Assembly (NCBI GenBank): GCA_017503575.1
Contig: JAFVSV010000084.1
Span: 1 to 61,065, forward strand
Origin: Alistipes sp.
Lineage (GTDB): Bacteria; Bacteroidota; Bacteroidia; Bacteroidales; Rikenellaceae
Reading direction: 5' to 3'
DNA length: 61,065 nucleotides
In this document: piece by piece, positions 1 through 7,401 of the stretch
How the letters are laid out: every line of letters starts with the position of its first letter
How positions within the stretch are numbered: the stretch's first letter is position 1
Notes under the pieces: model-generated
The model's database searches: none
What the model was told of the DNA's origin: nothing
Seen by the model: only the letters and a program-made list of their open reading frames with translations
Translations under genes and position numbers: made by a program

Positions 1-155
1 AAAGTGTATTTTGTCGTTATGCTCGCCCTCAAAATGCTCATTTACGCCAAGTAAACTCCGCTTTTTCAGGCTTCGCATGCCTAAAACTACATCTTTTTCT
101 TCAACCTCCTAACAAATTGGGGATGCTAAAATACTTTTTAGTCACCCCCTTTTTT
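1..155 (+). repeat. Dispersed repeat element B, copy 1
   Basis: About 150 bp nearly identical to the reverse complement of 3981-4143, and matching 52617-52909 apart from an insertion there. The element begins near a GTATTTTGTCGTT block, has a small internal palindrome (AGGC/GCCT around the GCATGC), and ends in a terminator-like hairpin at 119-150 followed by a T run. It reads in the + sense, so it probably ends a + strand gene lying before the window. The first bases of the element are cut off by the window edge. No coding function is inferred. Confidence 0.85.
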
Positions 156-234
156 GTTATATAAATATTAGTGGTGGGAAGCCCCACGACACAATTTCTT
201 GTCAGAAAAGGTTGGCTATGGTACCGATAAAGAG

Positions 235-302
235 AAAGGGCGTATGGGATGTACTTGACGTATTTCCCATTCGCCCTTTGGATTGAGAGGCCGCAGATGG
301 CC
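235..302 (-). terminator. Hairpin terminator downstream of ilvE
   Basis: A 15-bp stem (235-249 with 265-279) carries an apical block containing TACTTGACGTA. A small GGCC hairpin (289-302) lies between it and the ilvE stop codon. The same two-hairpin design follows the EF-G2 gene and, in weaker form, the BACON-like lipoprotein gene. It probably ends ilvE transcription on the minus strand. Confidence 0.6.
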
Positions 303-317
303 TTTTATCGCATGAGA

Positions 318-1331
318 TTACTCTACTAAGATGGTCCAATTGTGAGTATCCTCCTCGCGGCCATACTGGATGCCCTGCAAGCGATCGTACATCTTCTTGC
401 AAGTCTCACCCACCTTCATGCCGTAATCGTAGGTGATGCCGTTGTCGAGGTCATACAATGCGCCGATAGGCGAGATAACTGCTGCGGTACCGCAAGCACC
501 TGCCTCCTCGAATGATGCGAGCTCCTCAACTGGAATATCGCGCTCCTCAACAGTGAGACCGAGGTCAGCAGCAATCTGACGAAGGCTCTTGTTTGTGATT
601 GAAGGAAGGATAGATGTAGACTTTGGAGTTACATAGGTGTTGTTCTTGATACCAAAGAAGTTTGCAGCACCGAACTCCTCAACCTTTGAGTGTGTAGCAG
701 CGTCAAGGTAGAGTACGTTAGCGAAGCCCTTTGTGTGAGCAGACTCCAACGACCAGATTGATGAAGCGTAGTTACCACCAACCTTTACGTCACCTGTTCC
801 ACGTGGAGCAGCACGGTCCTGATCGCGCATGATAAGAGCCTTGATAGCGTTCATACCGCCCTTGAAGTATGGGCCTACTGGAGCACAGAAGATGATGAGG
901 TCTGCCTCGTCAACAGCGCGTACACCCAAGCAGGTCTTTGTACCAAGAAGTGTTGGACGCAAGTAGAGTGATGCGCCAGTCTCGTAAGGAGGAACGAAGT
1001 CCATGTTACGACGAACACACTCCATACAGCCCTCAACAAACTGCTCAACAGTAGGTGCTGGTAGGCAGAGGCGGTTAGCCGAGTTGATCATACGCTTTGC
1101 GTTCTCATCTGGACGGAACAAGCGTACCTTACCATCAACGCCACGGAAGGCCTTCAAGCCCTCGAAGATCTCGAGACCATAGTGCAAGCAAGCTGCAGAC
1201 ATGTGCATCTTGATGTACTCGTCGTCGGTCACCTGCATCTGGCTCCACTGACCATTCTCGTAGTGGTAGCGAACATTGAAAGCGGTCTTGTAGTAGGCAA
1301 AACCAAGCTCTCCCCATTTAATGTTTTCCAT
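318..1331 (-). CDS. ilvE: Branched-chain amino acid aminotransferase
   Basis: PLP-dependent fold-type IV transaminase, 337 residues, interconverting Leu/Ile/Val with their 2-oxo acids using 2-oxoglutarate/glutamate in the cytoplasm. The PLP-binding lysine is K183 in the GDVKVGGNYA motif, as in the eukaryote-like BCAT subgroup, and the YGLEIFEGLKA substrate-site motif is present near residue 50. The length is normal and the start MENIKWGELG fits the family. It lies downstream of metG on the same strand with an 84-bp gap and is followed by a hairpin terminator. The gene and its neighbour sit between two inverted copies of repeat element B. Identification is secure. Confidence 0.95.
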   Translation of the reverse strand: MENIKWGELGFAYYKTAFNVRYHYENGQWSQMQVTDDEYIKMHMSAACLHYGLEIFEGLKAFRGVDGKVRLFRPDENAKRMINSANRLCLPAPTVEQFVEGCMECVRRNMDFVPPYETGASLYLRPTLLGTKTCLGVRAVDEADLIIFCAPVGPYFKGGMNAIKALIMRDQDRAAPRGTGDVKVGGNYASSIWSLESAHTKGFANVLYLDAATHSKVEEFGAANFFGIKNNTYVTPKSTSILPSITNKSLRQIAADLGLTVEERDIPVEELASFEEAGACGTAAVISPIGALYDLDNGITYDYGMKVGETCKKMYDRLQGIQYGREEDTHNWTILVE

Positions 1332-1415
1332 AGTGTAGCTAAAAGTTTAAGTTGGTTATTTTGTATTTCTTTAGGTTGTCTTTGTGGCTAACCCTTTAAT
1401 TATCAATTGTTTGTG

Positions 1416-3458
1416 TTATCCAATCATCGCTCCTGCCATGGTCTTATCCTCGGGCTGTACGATGACTAATCGTCCCAACGCATCCTCGGCCATAAGAATC
1501 ATACCGCGCGACTCTATGCCCTTTATCTCGCGTGGTGCGAGGTTGGCGAGGACCAGCACCTGACGACCCACGAGCTGCTCGGGAGTGTAGTACTCGGCGA
1601 TGCCCGACACGATGGTGCGCTGGTCGATGCCTGTGTCTATTGTGAGCTTAAGGAGCTTCTTTGTCTTTGCCACCTTCTCGGCAGCAAGGATTGTCGAGAC
1701 GCGGATATCCATCTTCTGGAAGTCGTCGAACGACACCTCATCCTTCTGCTCGGTGACGCTCTTTGATGCCTCGGCAGCGAGGTTAGCGCGACGTGCCGCC
1801 TCGAGCTTGTCGAGTTGCTTTTGTATCACGTCGTCTTCTATCTTCTCGAAGAGGAGCTCTGCCTCGCCAATGGCGTTGCCTGCTGCGAGGAGCTCCATAG
1901 AGCCCATCTGCTCCCAGCCGAACTTCTCGACATTGAGCATGCGGAGCATCTTCTCTGCCGTAAATGGCATGAATGGCTCGATAGCGATGGCTGTGTTTGC
2001 CGTAATCTGAAGTGCGATATTGAGTATTGTCTTCACACGCTCGGGGTCTGTCTTGACTACCTTCCAAGGCTCGGTGTCGGCGAGATACTTGTTGCCGATA
2101 CGCGAGAAGTTCATTGCATCCTTCAGTGCCTCGCGGAAGTGGTAGTGCTCGATGTTGCGCTCGAGCGACGCCTTTATCTTCTGCAACTCCTCGATGGTAG
2201 CCTCGTCGTACTCCGTAAGCTCACCACGCTCGGGGATGATGCCGTCATAGTACTTCTTGGTGAGCACCAATGCGCGGTTCACGAAGTTGCCAAGGATTGC
2301 CACAAGCTCCGAGTTGTTGCGTGACTGGAAGTCCTTCCATGTGAAGTCGTTATCCTTGGTCTCGGGGGCGTTGGCGCAGAGCACATAGCGTAGCACATCC
2401 TCCTTGCCGGGGAACTCGTCGAGGTACTCGTGGAGCCATACCGCCCAGTTGCGCGATGTCGATATCTTGTCGCCCTCGAGGTTTAGGAACTCGTTGGCGG
2501 GGACATTCTCGGGGAGGATATAGTCGCCATGAGCCTTGAGCATCGAGGGGAATACTATGCAGTGGAATACGATGTTATCCTTGCCGATGAAGTGCACCAT
2601 CTTGGTATCCTCGCTCTTCCAGTACTTCTCCCAGTCGGGCGTAAGGTCCTTGGTAGCAGATATATAGCCGATAGGGGCGTCAAACCATACATAGAGCACC
2701 TTGCCATCAGCACCCTCCACAGGTACGGGAATACCCCAGTCGAGGTCACGGCTTACGGCGCGAGGCTGTAGGCCGAGGTCGAGCCAGCTCTTGCACTGAC
2801 CATATACGTTCGACTTCCACTCCTTGTGACCCTCCAATATCCACTCGCGTAGGAAGCCCTCGTACTTATCCAATGGTAGGTACCAGTGCTTTGTCTCGCG
2901 CTTCACAGGTACAGCACCCGATAGTGCGCTATGTGGGTTTATAAGCTCGTCGGGAGAGAGTGTCGAGCCGCACTTCTCGCACTGGTCACCGTATGCGTTC
3001 TCATTCTGGCAGCGTGGACATGTACCCACGATGTAGCGGTCGGCGAGGTATGTCTGCGCCTGCTCGTCGTAGTACTGCATAGATGTCTGCTCGATGAACT
3101 TACCCTCGTCGTATAGCTTGCGGAAGAACTCCGAGGCTGTCACACGGTGTGTGGGTGATGATGTTCTCGAGTATATGTCGAACGACATGCCGAGGCGTCT
3201 AAACGACTTCTCGATTATTGCATGATAGCGGTCAACAATCTGCTGTGGGGTTACGCCCTCCTTACGCGCCTTGATGGTGATGGGCACGCCATGCTCGTCG
3301 CTACCACATACCGATATTACGTCGTGGCCCTTGAGGCGTAGGTAGCGTGTATATATATCCGAGGGCACATATACGCCGGCGAGGTGGCCGATGTGTACGG
3401 GACCATTAGCGTATGGGAGTGCCGATGTTATAAGATAGCGCTTGTACTCTTTACTCAC
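1416..3458 (-). CDS. metG: Methionyl-tRNA synthetase
   Basis: Class I aminoacyl-tRNA synthetase of 680 residues that charges tRNA-Met. Visible signatures are the HIGH motif in [11 protein letters not shown] near residue 22, a zinc-binding four-cysteine knuckle (CPRC...CEKC) near residues 145-165, and a KISTS form of KMSKS in [12 protein letters not shown]-terminal EMAP-II/Trbp-like tRNA-binding domain covers about the last 110 residues ([14 protein letters not shown] onward). This long form with the appended RNA-binding domain is usual in Bacteroidetes. The upstream leader holds two hairpins. Confidence 0.97.
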   Translation of the reverse strand: MSKEYKRYLITSALPYANGPVHIGHLAGVYVPSDIYTRYLRLKGHDVISVCGSDEHGVPITIKARKEGVTPQQIVDRYHAIIEKSFRRLGMSFDIYSRTSSPTHRVTASEFFRKLYDEGKFIEQTSMQYYDEQAQTYLADRYIVGTCPRCQNENAYGDQCEKCGSTLSPDELINPHSALSGAVPVKRETKHWYLPLDKYEGFLREWILEGHKEWKSNVYGQCKSWLDLGLQPRAVSRDLDWGIPVPVEGADGKVLYVWFDAPIGYISATKDLTPDWEKYWKSEDTKMVHFIGKDNIVFHCIVFPSMLKAHGDYILPENVPANEFLNLEGDKISTSRNWAVWLHEYLDEFPGKEDVLRYVLCANAPETKDNDFTWKDFQSRNNSELVAILGNFVNRALVLTKKYYDGIIPERGELTEYDEATIEELQKIKASLERNIEHYHFREALKDAMNFSRIGNKYLADTEPWKVVKTDPERVKTILNIALQITANTAIAIEPFMPFTAEKMLRMLNVEKFGWEQMGSMELLAAGNAIGEAELLFEKIEDDVIQKQLDKLEAARRANLAAEASKSVTEQKDEVSFDDFQKMDIRVSTILAAEKVAKTKKLLKLTIDTGIDQRTIVSGIAEYYTPEQLVGRQVLVLANLAPREIKGIESRGMILMAEDALGRLVIVQPEDKTMAGAMIG

Positions 3459-3483
3459 TGTATCTCTGTTTTAGTTGTCAATA

Positions 3484-3540
3484 AATCGTTCTAAACGATT
3501 GATGCTTCGCAAGTAAGCACACTGCGTGCTACGCCGAAGC
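3484..3540 (-). promoter_or_regulatory. Paired hairpins upstream of metG
   Basis: A perfect 7-bp hairpin (3484-3490 with 3494-3500) is followed by a compound one, in which GCTTCG/CGAAGC (3504-3509 with 3535-3540) encloses AGCAC/GTGCT (3516-3520 with 3526-3530). Both would lie in the metG 5' region on the minus strand. They may be a leader structure or a scar of a palindromic repeat. No T-box-like sequence was recognised. Confidence 0.3.
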
Positions 3541-3628
3541 GTACAATACGATACAAAGTTAATAAAAAAAAGTGAAAAGCGCAATGCCGAGAGCGAAAAG
3601 TCGAATAATTACCTTGGCATTTTATGCG

Positions 3629-3784
3629 TTAATTGTTGCCCTCTTTTAGTGTGGGGATATATAATCGCGTGAGCGTCTCGTTAATCATTGCCTCGTTTAG
3701 GGTGTTGTACTCCAACTTTTTGGCCTCGAGGTGTTGCTCCAGCATCGACTCGTATATGGGGTAGTTTGTCGACGTGCTGTAAAG
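3629..3784 (-). pseudogene. 3' remnant of an unrecognised gene
   Basis: The last ~48 codons of a minus-strand frame read like genuine protein, ending in ETLTRLYIPTLKEGNN and stop, with GAG, TCG and ATC codons like real genes here. No upstream start or 5' half is present, because the plausible sequence stops near 3785, where an unrelated + strand remnant begins. I do not recognise the family. It looks like a 5'-truncated gene tail left by a rearrangement. Confidence 0.4.
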
Positions 3785-3940
3785 TATCATACACCATTTG
3801 AGGCACCTATTGAGAAGAATGGCTCTGAGGCTGAGGATTTGATGTATAAATATTATGACCAGACACAAGAGAAGGCAAGCGAGTTGTTCGACAACGAGGT
3901 GCCTATGGAGGAGGCTATGAAGCAACTTGGCATCGAGTAG
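3785..3940 (+). pseudogene. 3' remnant of a second unrecognised gene
   Basis: About 52 codons on the + strand look coding: an acidic helical tail ending NEVPMEEAMKQLGIE and a TAG stop. Upstream of about 3785 the same frame turns into unlikely sequence antisense to the neighbouring minus-strand remnant. The two tails meet head to head, both without their 5' parts. The family is not recognised. Confidence 0.4.
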
Positions 3941-3980
3941 GCTTGTAATTGTCAGCTAATAAGCTGTTATTCAACAACAA

Positions 3981-4143
3981 AAGGGGATGACTAAAAAGTA
4001 TTTTAGTCGTCCCCAATTTTTAGGAGGTTGAAGAAAAAGATGTAGTTTTAGGCATGCGAAGCCTGAAAAAGCGGAGTTTACTTGGCGTAAATGAGCATTT
4101 TGAGGGCAAGCATAACGACAAAATACACTTTTTATTCAGCCTC
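3981..4143 (-). repeat. Dispersed repeat element B, copy 2
   Basis: Nearly identical to copy 1 at 1-155 but inverted. In the minus sense it starts at GAGGCTGAATAAAAAG directly after the ferredoxin stop codon and ends with a terminator-like stem (3983-4014, pairing GGGGATGACTAAAA with its complement and one G-T pair). It lies in the sense direction behind the ferredoxin gene and most likely forms that gene's 3' untranslated end. Confidence 0.85.
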
Positions 4144-4169
4144 TTTTACTGATTAGCCGTGTACTAATA

Positions 4170-4340
4170 CTACTCCTCTGGAGCGATAGCCTCTGAAGGA
4201 CATACGCCAGCGCAAGTACCGCAGTCGATACACTTGCTTGGGTCGATTACATAGATGTCACCTGCTGAAATTGCCTCAACTGGGCACTCGTCGATACATG
4301 TACCACATGCAACGCAAGAATCTGAAATTTTGTAAGCCAT
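4170..4340 (-). CDS. 2[4Fe-4S] ferredoxin
   Basis: A 56-residue protein beginning MAYKISDSCVACGTC. It contains two complete CxxCxxCxxxCP motifs (first cysteines near residues 9 and 40), each ligating one [4Fe-4S] cluster, in the duplicated clostridial ferredoxin fold. It acts as a soluble low-potential electron carrier, for example for pyruvate:ferredoxin oxidoreductase or hydrogenase, though the partner is not in this window. It lies 47 bp from serS on the same strand with its own good promoter inside the serS 3' end. Element B copy 2 follows the stop. Confidence 0.95.
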   Translation of the reverse strand: MAYKISDSCVACGTCIDECPVEAISAGDIYVIDPSKCIDCGTCAGVCPSEAIAPEE

Positions 4341-4375
4341 AATACTTTTATAGTTTATAGTGAGTATTTCTAATG

Positions 4376-4405
4376 CAAATATACAAATTATTTTATAAAA
4401 TCAAA
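4376..4405 (-). promoter_or_regulatory. Promoter of the ferredoxin gene
   Basis: On the minus strand a -33 TTTG (4402-4405) is separated by 18 bp from a perfect -7 box TATATTTG (4376-4383), the Bacteroidetes housekeeping pattern. The -33 box lies within the last codons of serS, so the ferredoxin can be transcribed independently. The predicted 5' leader is about 30 nt. Confidence 0.6.
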
Positions 4406-5659
4406 GCCTGTGTATGGAATTAATACATCTGGGATGCGTATTCCCTCCTCGGTTTGGTTGTTTTCGAGCAACGCAGCTACGATACGAGGCAGTGCAAGAG
4501 ACGAGCCATTTAGTGTATGAGCGAGCTGTGTTTTGCGATTATCGTCGCGGTAGCGTAGCTTAAGACGGTTCGCCTGGAACGACTCGAAGTTTGATACCGA
4601 CGACACCTCCAACCAGCGTTGCTGTGCCTCGCTGTATACCTCGAAGTCGTAGGTGAGTGCCGAGGTGAACGACATGTCGCCGCCACAGAGACGCAAGATG
4701 CGGTAGGGGAGACCCAACGATGCTACGATAGACTCCACATGGGCTACCATGTCGTCGAGTGCCTCGTACGACTTGTCGGGGTGTGACACCTGCACAATCT
4801 CCACCTTGTCGAACTGGTGTAGACGGTTCAGTCCACGCACATCCTTGCCATAGGAGCCTGCCTCACGACGGAAGCATGGGGTGTATGCGGTCATCTTCAC
4901 AGGAAGCTCGCTCTGCTCGAGGATAACATCGCGGAAGATATTTGTCACGGGCACCTCTGCCGTAGGCACAAGGTAGTAGCCGTCGGCCGTTGCGTGGTAC
5001 ATCTGACCCTCCTTATCGGGGAGCTGACCTGTGCCGAAGCCCGATGCCTCGTTAACCAATATTGGGGGCTCAACCTCCTGATATCCAGCCTTTGTGTTGC
5101 AGTCGAGGAAGTAGTTGATAAGTGCACGCTGCAATCTCGCACCCTTACCCTTGTATACGGGGAAGCCAGCGCCTGTGAGCTTCACGCCGAGGTCGAAGTC
5201 TATGATGTCATACTTCTTGGCGAGCTCCCAGTGGGGTAGTGCCTCGCCAGGTATCTCGGTGTAGTTCTCGACGAGCTTAACCACAACATTTTGCTCGGCA
5301 GTAAGGCCCTCGGGGACGATGTCGGCTGGGAAGTTGGGGAGCTTGACAATCTCGTTTTGTAGCTCCTCTGCCACCTTGTCCGACTCCTCCTTAAGCTCGT
5401 TAGAGCGGCTCTTGAGTGTAGCCACCTCCTGCTTCTTTGCCTCGGCCTCATCCTTGAGTCCCTTGCCCATGAGGGCGCCAATCTGCTTTGCTGCCTGGTT
5501 CTGCTGTGCGAGACAGTTGTCTAACTCCGACTGCAACGCCTTGCGCTTGTCGTCGAGCTCTTCGATTTTATTGATGATGGGGGCGGCATCGACACCCTTC
5601 TTCTGAAGGCGGCGTATGGCCTCCTCTTTGTTGTCGCGTATTTGCTTTAGTGTAAGCAT
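4388..5659 (-). CDS. serS: Seryl-tRNA synthetase
   Basis: Class II synthetase of 423 residues that charges tRNA-Ser and tRNA-Sec-type acceptors. The N-terminal ~110 residues form the long antiparallel coiled-coil arm that grips the variable loop of tRNA-Ser (heptad-rich, many K/E). Motif 2 is seen in CFRREAGSYGKDVRGLNRLHQF and motif 3 in the segment from SSLALPRIVAALLE to EGIRIPDVL. The length is normal. A -7 box TATATTTG lies on the minus strand at 5689-5696, giving a leader of about 20-25 nt. Confidence 0.96.
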   Translation of the reverse strand: MLTLKQIRDNKEEAIRRLQKKGVDAAPIINKIEELDDKRKALQSELDNCLAQQNQAAKQIGALMGKGLKDEAEAKKQEVATLKSRSNELKEESDKVAEELQNEIVKLPNFPADIVPEGLTAEQNVVVKLVENYTEIPGEALPHWELAKKYDIIDFDLGVKLTGAGFPVYKGKGARLQRALINYFLDCNTKAGYQEVEPPILVNEASGFGTGQLPDKEGQMYHATADGYYLVPTAEVPVTNIFRDVILEQSELPVKMTAYTPCFRREAGSYGKDVRGLNRLHQFDKVEIVQVSHPDKSYEALDDMVAHVESIVASLGLPYRILRLCGGDMSFTSALTYDFEVYSEAQQRWLEVSSVSNFESFQANRLKLRYRDDNRKTQLAHTLNGSSLALPRIVAALLENNQTEEGIRIPDVLIPYTGFDFIK

Positions 5660-5824
5660 ATCTCTTGGTTTATTTTGCTTTCAAATCACAAATATACAAC
5701 TTTATCAAATATGTTGTACCGCTTCGCGCCAAAAAAAATCTATAGGAGAGATAACTGAGCTATTGCTGTCGAGGTGTTTCTGCCCATTTCTCCCTATTTT
5801 TTTTGACAATGCCTCAGTTGGAGT

Positions 5825-5856
5825 GTTGTTCGTTTGGAAAAAAATTCTTAATTTTG
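5825..5856 (+). promoter_or_regulatory. Promoter upstream of the candidate structured RNA
   Basis: The -7 box TAATTTTG at 5849-5856 matches the Bacteroidetes consensus exactly. A GTTG at 5825-5828 lies 20 bp upstream in the -33 position. Transcription would start near 5863. No plausible protein start follows for 340 bp, which suggests a non-coding transcript. Confidence 0.45.
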
Positions 5857-5862
5857 TGGTGC

Positions 5863-6100
5863 TATTGTAAAAATAGCAGACATATTGAAAGTGTTTTTCG
5901 CGCTCCCAAGTAGAAAATGTGGAAGTTTTCAAGACCAAGGGATGAACGAGCAACACTCATTTCTTGTATAGCTATGTGAGGCTATGTACTCTCTGTACAT
6001 CCCCCATACTATCCAAGTGTGGGGCATTGTAGCGTTTATTTTGGTCAGGTCTTTCCACAACCTTCTACTTAATGAACGAGGAATCGACTCCACACTTTCT
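5863..6100 (+). ncRNA. Candidate structured small RNA, possibly 6S-like
   Basis: No credible gene is seen between 5660 and 6211, but 5908-6070 folds into a long interrupted stem. AAGTAGAA (5908-5915) pairs with TTCTACTT (6063-6070), TGTGGAA (5918-5924) with TTCCACA (6053-6059), and AGACC (5932-5936) with GGTCT (6048-6052), with asymmetric loops between. Inside lie hairpins ATGTAC/GTACAT (5984-6000) and CCCCATACT/AGTGTGGGG (6002-6024). A consensus promoter precedes it and a weak T run (6101-6106) follows. The long interrupted closing stem resembles 6S RNA, but the multi-hairpin interior is not typical, so the family assignment is open. It could also be a cis leader for the DUF1566 genes. Confidence 0.45.
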
Positions 6101-6211
6101 GTTTTTTGTGATAATCAGCCATATTGGAGTTGAATGGTTTTAGGAGTATAGGGTTTATCCCCATTATTTGCGTTTATGTGATTATAACCCAATAACAAAA
6201 ACTATAATTTT

Positions 6212-6670
6212 ATGAAGACAAGTTATTCTCTTTTAGTTGCACTCTTTGCACTCTTTGCAACTATGACAGCTTCGGCACAACAACCTTGGAAGGTAGGTGA
6301 CTATTATGATGTTAATGGAAAGCAGGGTGTCGTCTTTGTCGTTACCCCAGATGGTAAACACGGCAAGATTGTCTGCCTTCGAGAACTTGGCAGTTCTACC
6401 TGGGATACTGCGAAGTCGAAGTGTGCAGAGCTCGGAACAGGTTGGTATCTACCATCGATAGACGAATTGGAGGGTATGTACAATGCTAAGAGCGAGATAA
6501 ACCCTACACTATTAGCTGTTGGTGACCCGCTTGGAGATGGTATTTATTGGTCCTCAACCGAGTGGAATAGTAGTGGTTCCTCCGCGTGGGGTCTCCGTAT
6601 GGACAATGGCGACAACGGCGACAGCCCTAAGTACTTCGAAGACTGTGTGCGCGCTGTGTCCGTTTTTTAG
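6212..6670 (+). CDS. Secreted DUF1566-type domain protein, copy 1
   Basis: A 152-residue protein with a signal peptide (cleavage after ATMTASAQ, about residue 22) and one small domain. Features typical of DUF1566/Lcl/FISUMP domains are GTGWYLPSIDELEGMY, YWSSTEW and the terminal CVRAVSVF. The fold is expected to be C-type-lectin/FGE-like and to display ligand-binding loops, and export to periplasm or surface is likely. No catalytic residues are recognised. It is paired with a tandem paralogue, from which it differs mainly in the regions that form exposed loops in such folds. The function is unknown and may be carbohydrate or surface binding. Confidence 0.8.
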   Translation: MKTSYSLLVALFALFATMTASAQQPWKVGDYYDVNGKQGVVFVVTPDGKHGKIVCLRELGSSTWDTAKSKCAELGTGWYLPSIDELEGMYNAKSEINPTLLAVGDPLGDGIYWSSTEWNSSGSSAWGLRMDNGDNGDSPKYFEDCVRAVSVF

Positions 6671-6691
6671 CATTTAGGCTTTGTGCTTTTT

Positions 6692-6719
6692 ATCGGAATT
6701 ATCTTTGGGTAATTCCGAT
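6692..6719 (+). terminator. Hairpin after DUF1566 copy 1
   Basis: Perfect 10-bp stem ATCGGAATTA/TAATTCCGAT with an 8-nt loop. Unlike the copy after the second gene it is not followed by a T run, so read-through into the second gene is likely. Confidence 0.5.
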
Positions 6720-6755
6720 ATGTGATTATAACCCAATAACAAAAACTATAATTTT

Positions 6756-7211
6756 ATGAAAACAAGTTATTCTCTTTTAGTTGCACTCTTTGCACTCTTT
6801 GCAACTATGACAGCTTCGGCACAACAACCTTGGAAGGTAGGTGACTATTATGATGTTGATGGAAAGCAGGGTGTCGTCTTTGTCGTTACCCCAGATGGTA
6901 AACACGGCAAGATTGTCTACCTTCGAGATCTTGGCCCTTTTCACTGGGATAATGCGAAGTTGAAGTGTGCACAGCTCGGAACAGGTTGGTATCTACCAAC
7001 GAAAAGCGAATTGGAGGGTATGTACAATGCTAAGAGCGAGATAAACCCTACACTATTAGCTGTTGGTGACCCGCTTGAATATGATAGTACTTATTGGTCC
7101 TCAACCGAGAATGGTAGTGATGAAGCGTGGAGTGTCGATATGTACAAGTGCTACACCTGCAACTACCATAAGAGCAACTACTACTATGTGCGTGCTGTGT
7201 CCGCTTTTTAG
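6756..7211 (+). CDS. Secreted DUF1566-type domain protein, copy 2
   Basis: A 151-residue paralogue of the preceding gene. The signal peptide and first ~55 residues are almost unchanged; differences cluster at RDLGPFHWDNAKLKC, PTKSELEG and the C-terminal third, which is rich in Tyr/Asn/Cys (CYTCNYHKSNYYYVRAVSAF). Block-wise divergence with small length changes next to conserved framework suggests selected binding-surface variation or gene conversion from other family members. It adds a CYTC pair absent from copy 1. It is followed by a hairpin with a T run. Confidence 0.8.
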   Translation: MKTSYSLLVALFALFATMTASAQQPWKVGDYYDVDGKQGVVFVVTPDGKHGKIVYLRDLGPFHWDNAKLKCAQLGTGWYLPTKSELEGMYNAKSEINPTLLAVGDPLEYDSTYWSSTENGSDEAWSVDMYKCYTCNYHKSNYYYVRAVSAF

Positions 7212-7232
7212 CATTTAGGCTTTGTGCTTTTT

Positions 7233-7267
7233 ATCGGAATTATCTTTGGGTAATTCCGATTTTTTTT
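7233..7267 (+). terminator. Rho-independent terminator after DUF1566 copy 2
   Basis: The 10-bp perfect stem 7233-7242/7251-7260 is followed directly by seven T. It is the duplicated counterpart of 6692-6719, which lacks the T run. Confidence 0.8.
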
Positions 7268-7375
7268 GGTTATGCGTTGACTCTCAATGGTGCGAAGTAT
7301 GCTACATATACTTATAATCTCCCGCGAAGCGCACCTACTTTTTGCTTAGCACTTCTCACCTTTCACTTTTTTTTG

Positions 7376-7383
7376 TATCTTTG
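7376..7383 (+). promoter_or_regulatory. -7 promoter box of the U32 gene
   Basis: TATCTTTG fits TAnnTTTG and would start transcription about 12 nt before the ATG at 7402. No clear -33 box is seen at the expected spacing. It supports 7402 over the in-frame upstream codon at 7342, which would lie upstream of transcription. Confidence 0.45.
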
Positions 7384-7401
7384 TGCAATAACAAGTCATC
7401 A

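Larger units (their letters stand above)
6176..7262 (+). repeat. Tandem 544-bp gene duplication
   Basis: Two direct units of about 544 bp (starting near 6176 and 6720) each contain the same 35-bp upstream block (from ATTATAACCCAATAAC), a DUF1566-type gene, and the same 50-bp tail ending in an ATCGGAATTA hairpin. The 5' third of each gene is nearly identical, while the 3' parts diverge in discrete blocks. Confidence 0.9.

Noticed and set aside
5705-5956. 83-codon minus-strand open frame before the DUF1566 genes
   Set aside because: It spans an AT-rich promoter region and part of the structured RNA; the translated sequence resembles no protein family.
6212-7211. Diversity-generating retroelement target pair
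   Set aside because: No reverse transcriptase or template repeat is in the window, and the copies differ by indels as well as substitutions. Kept only as a question for the whole genome.
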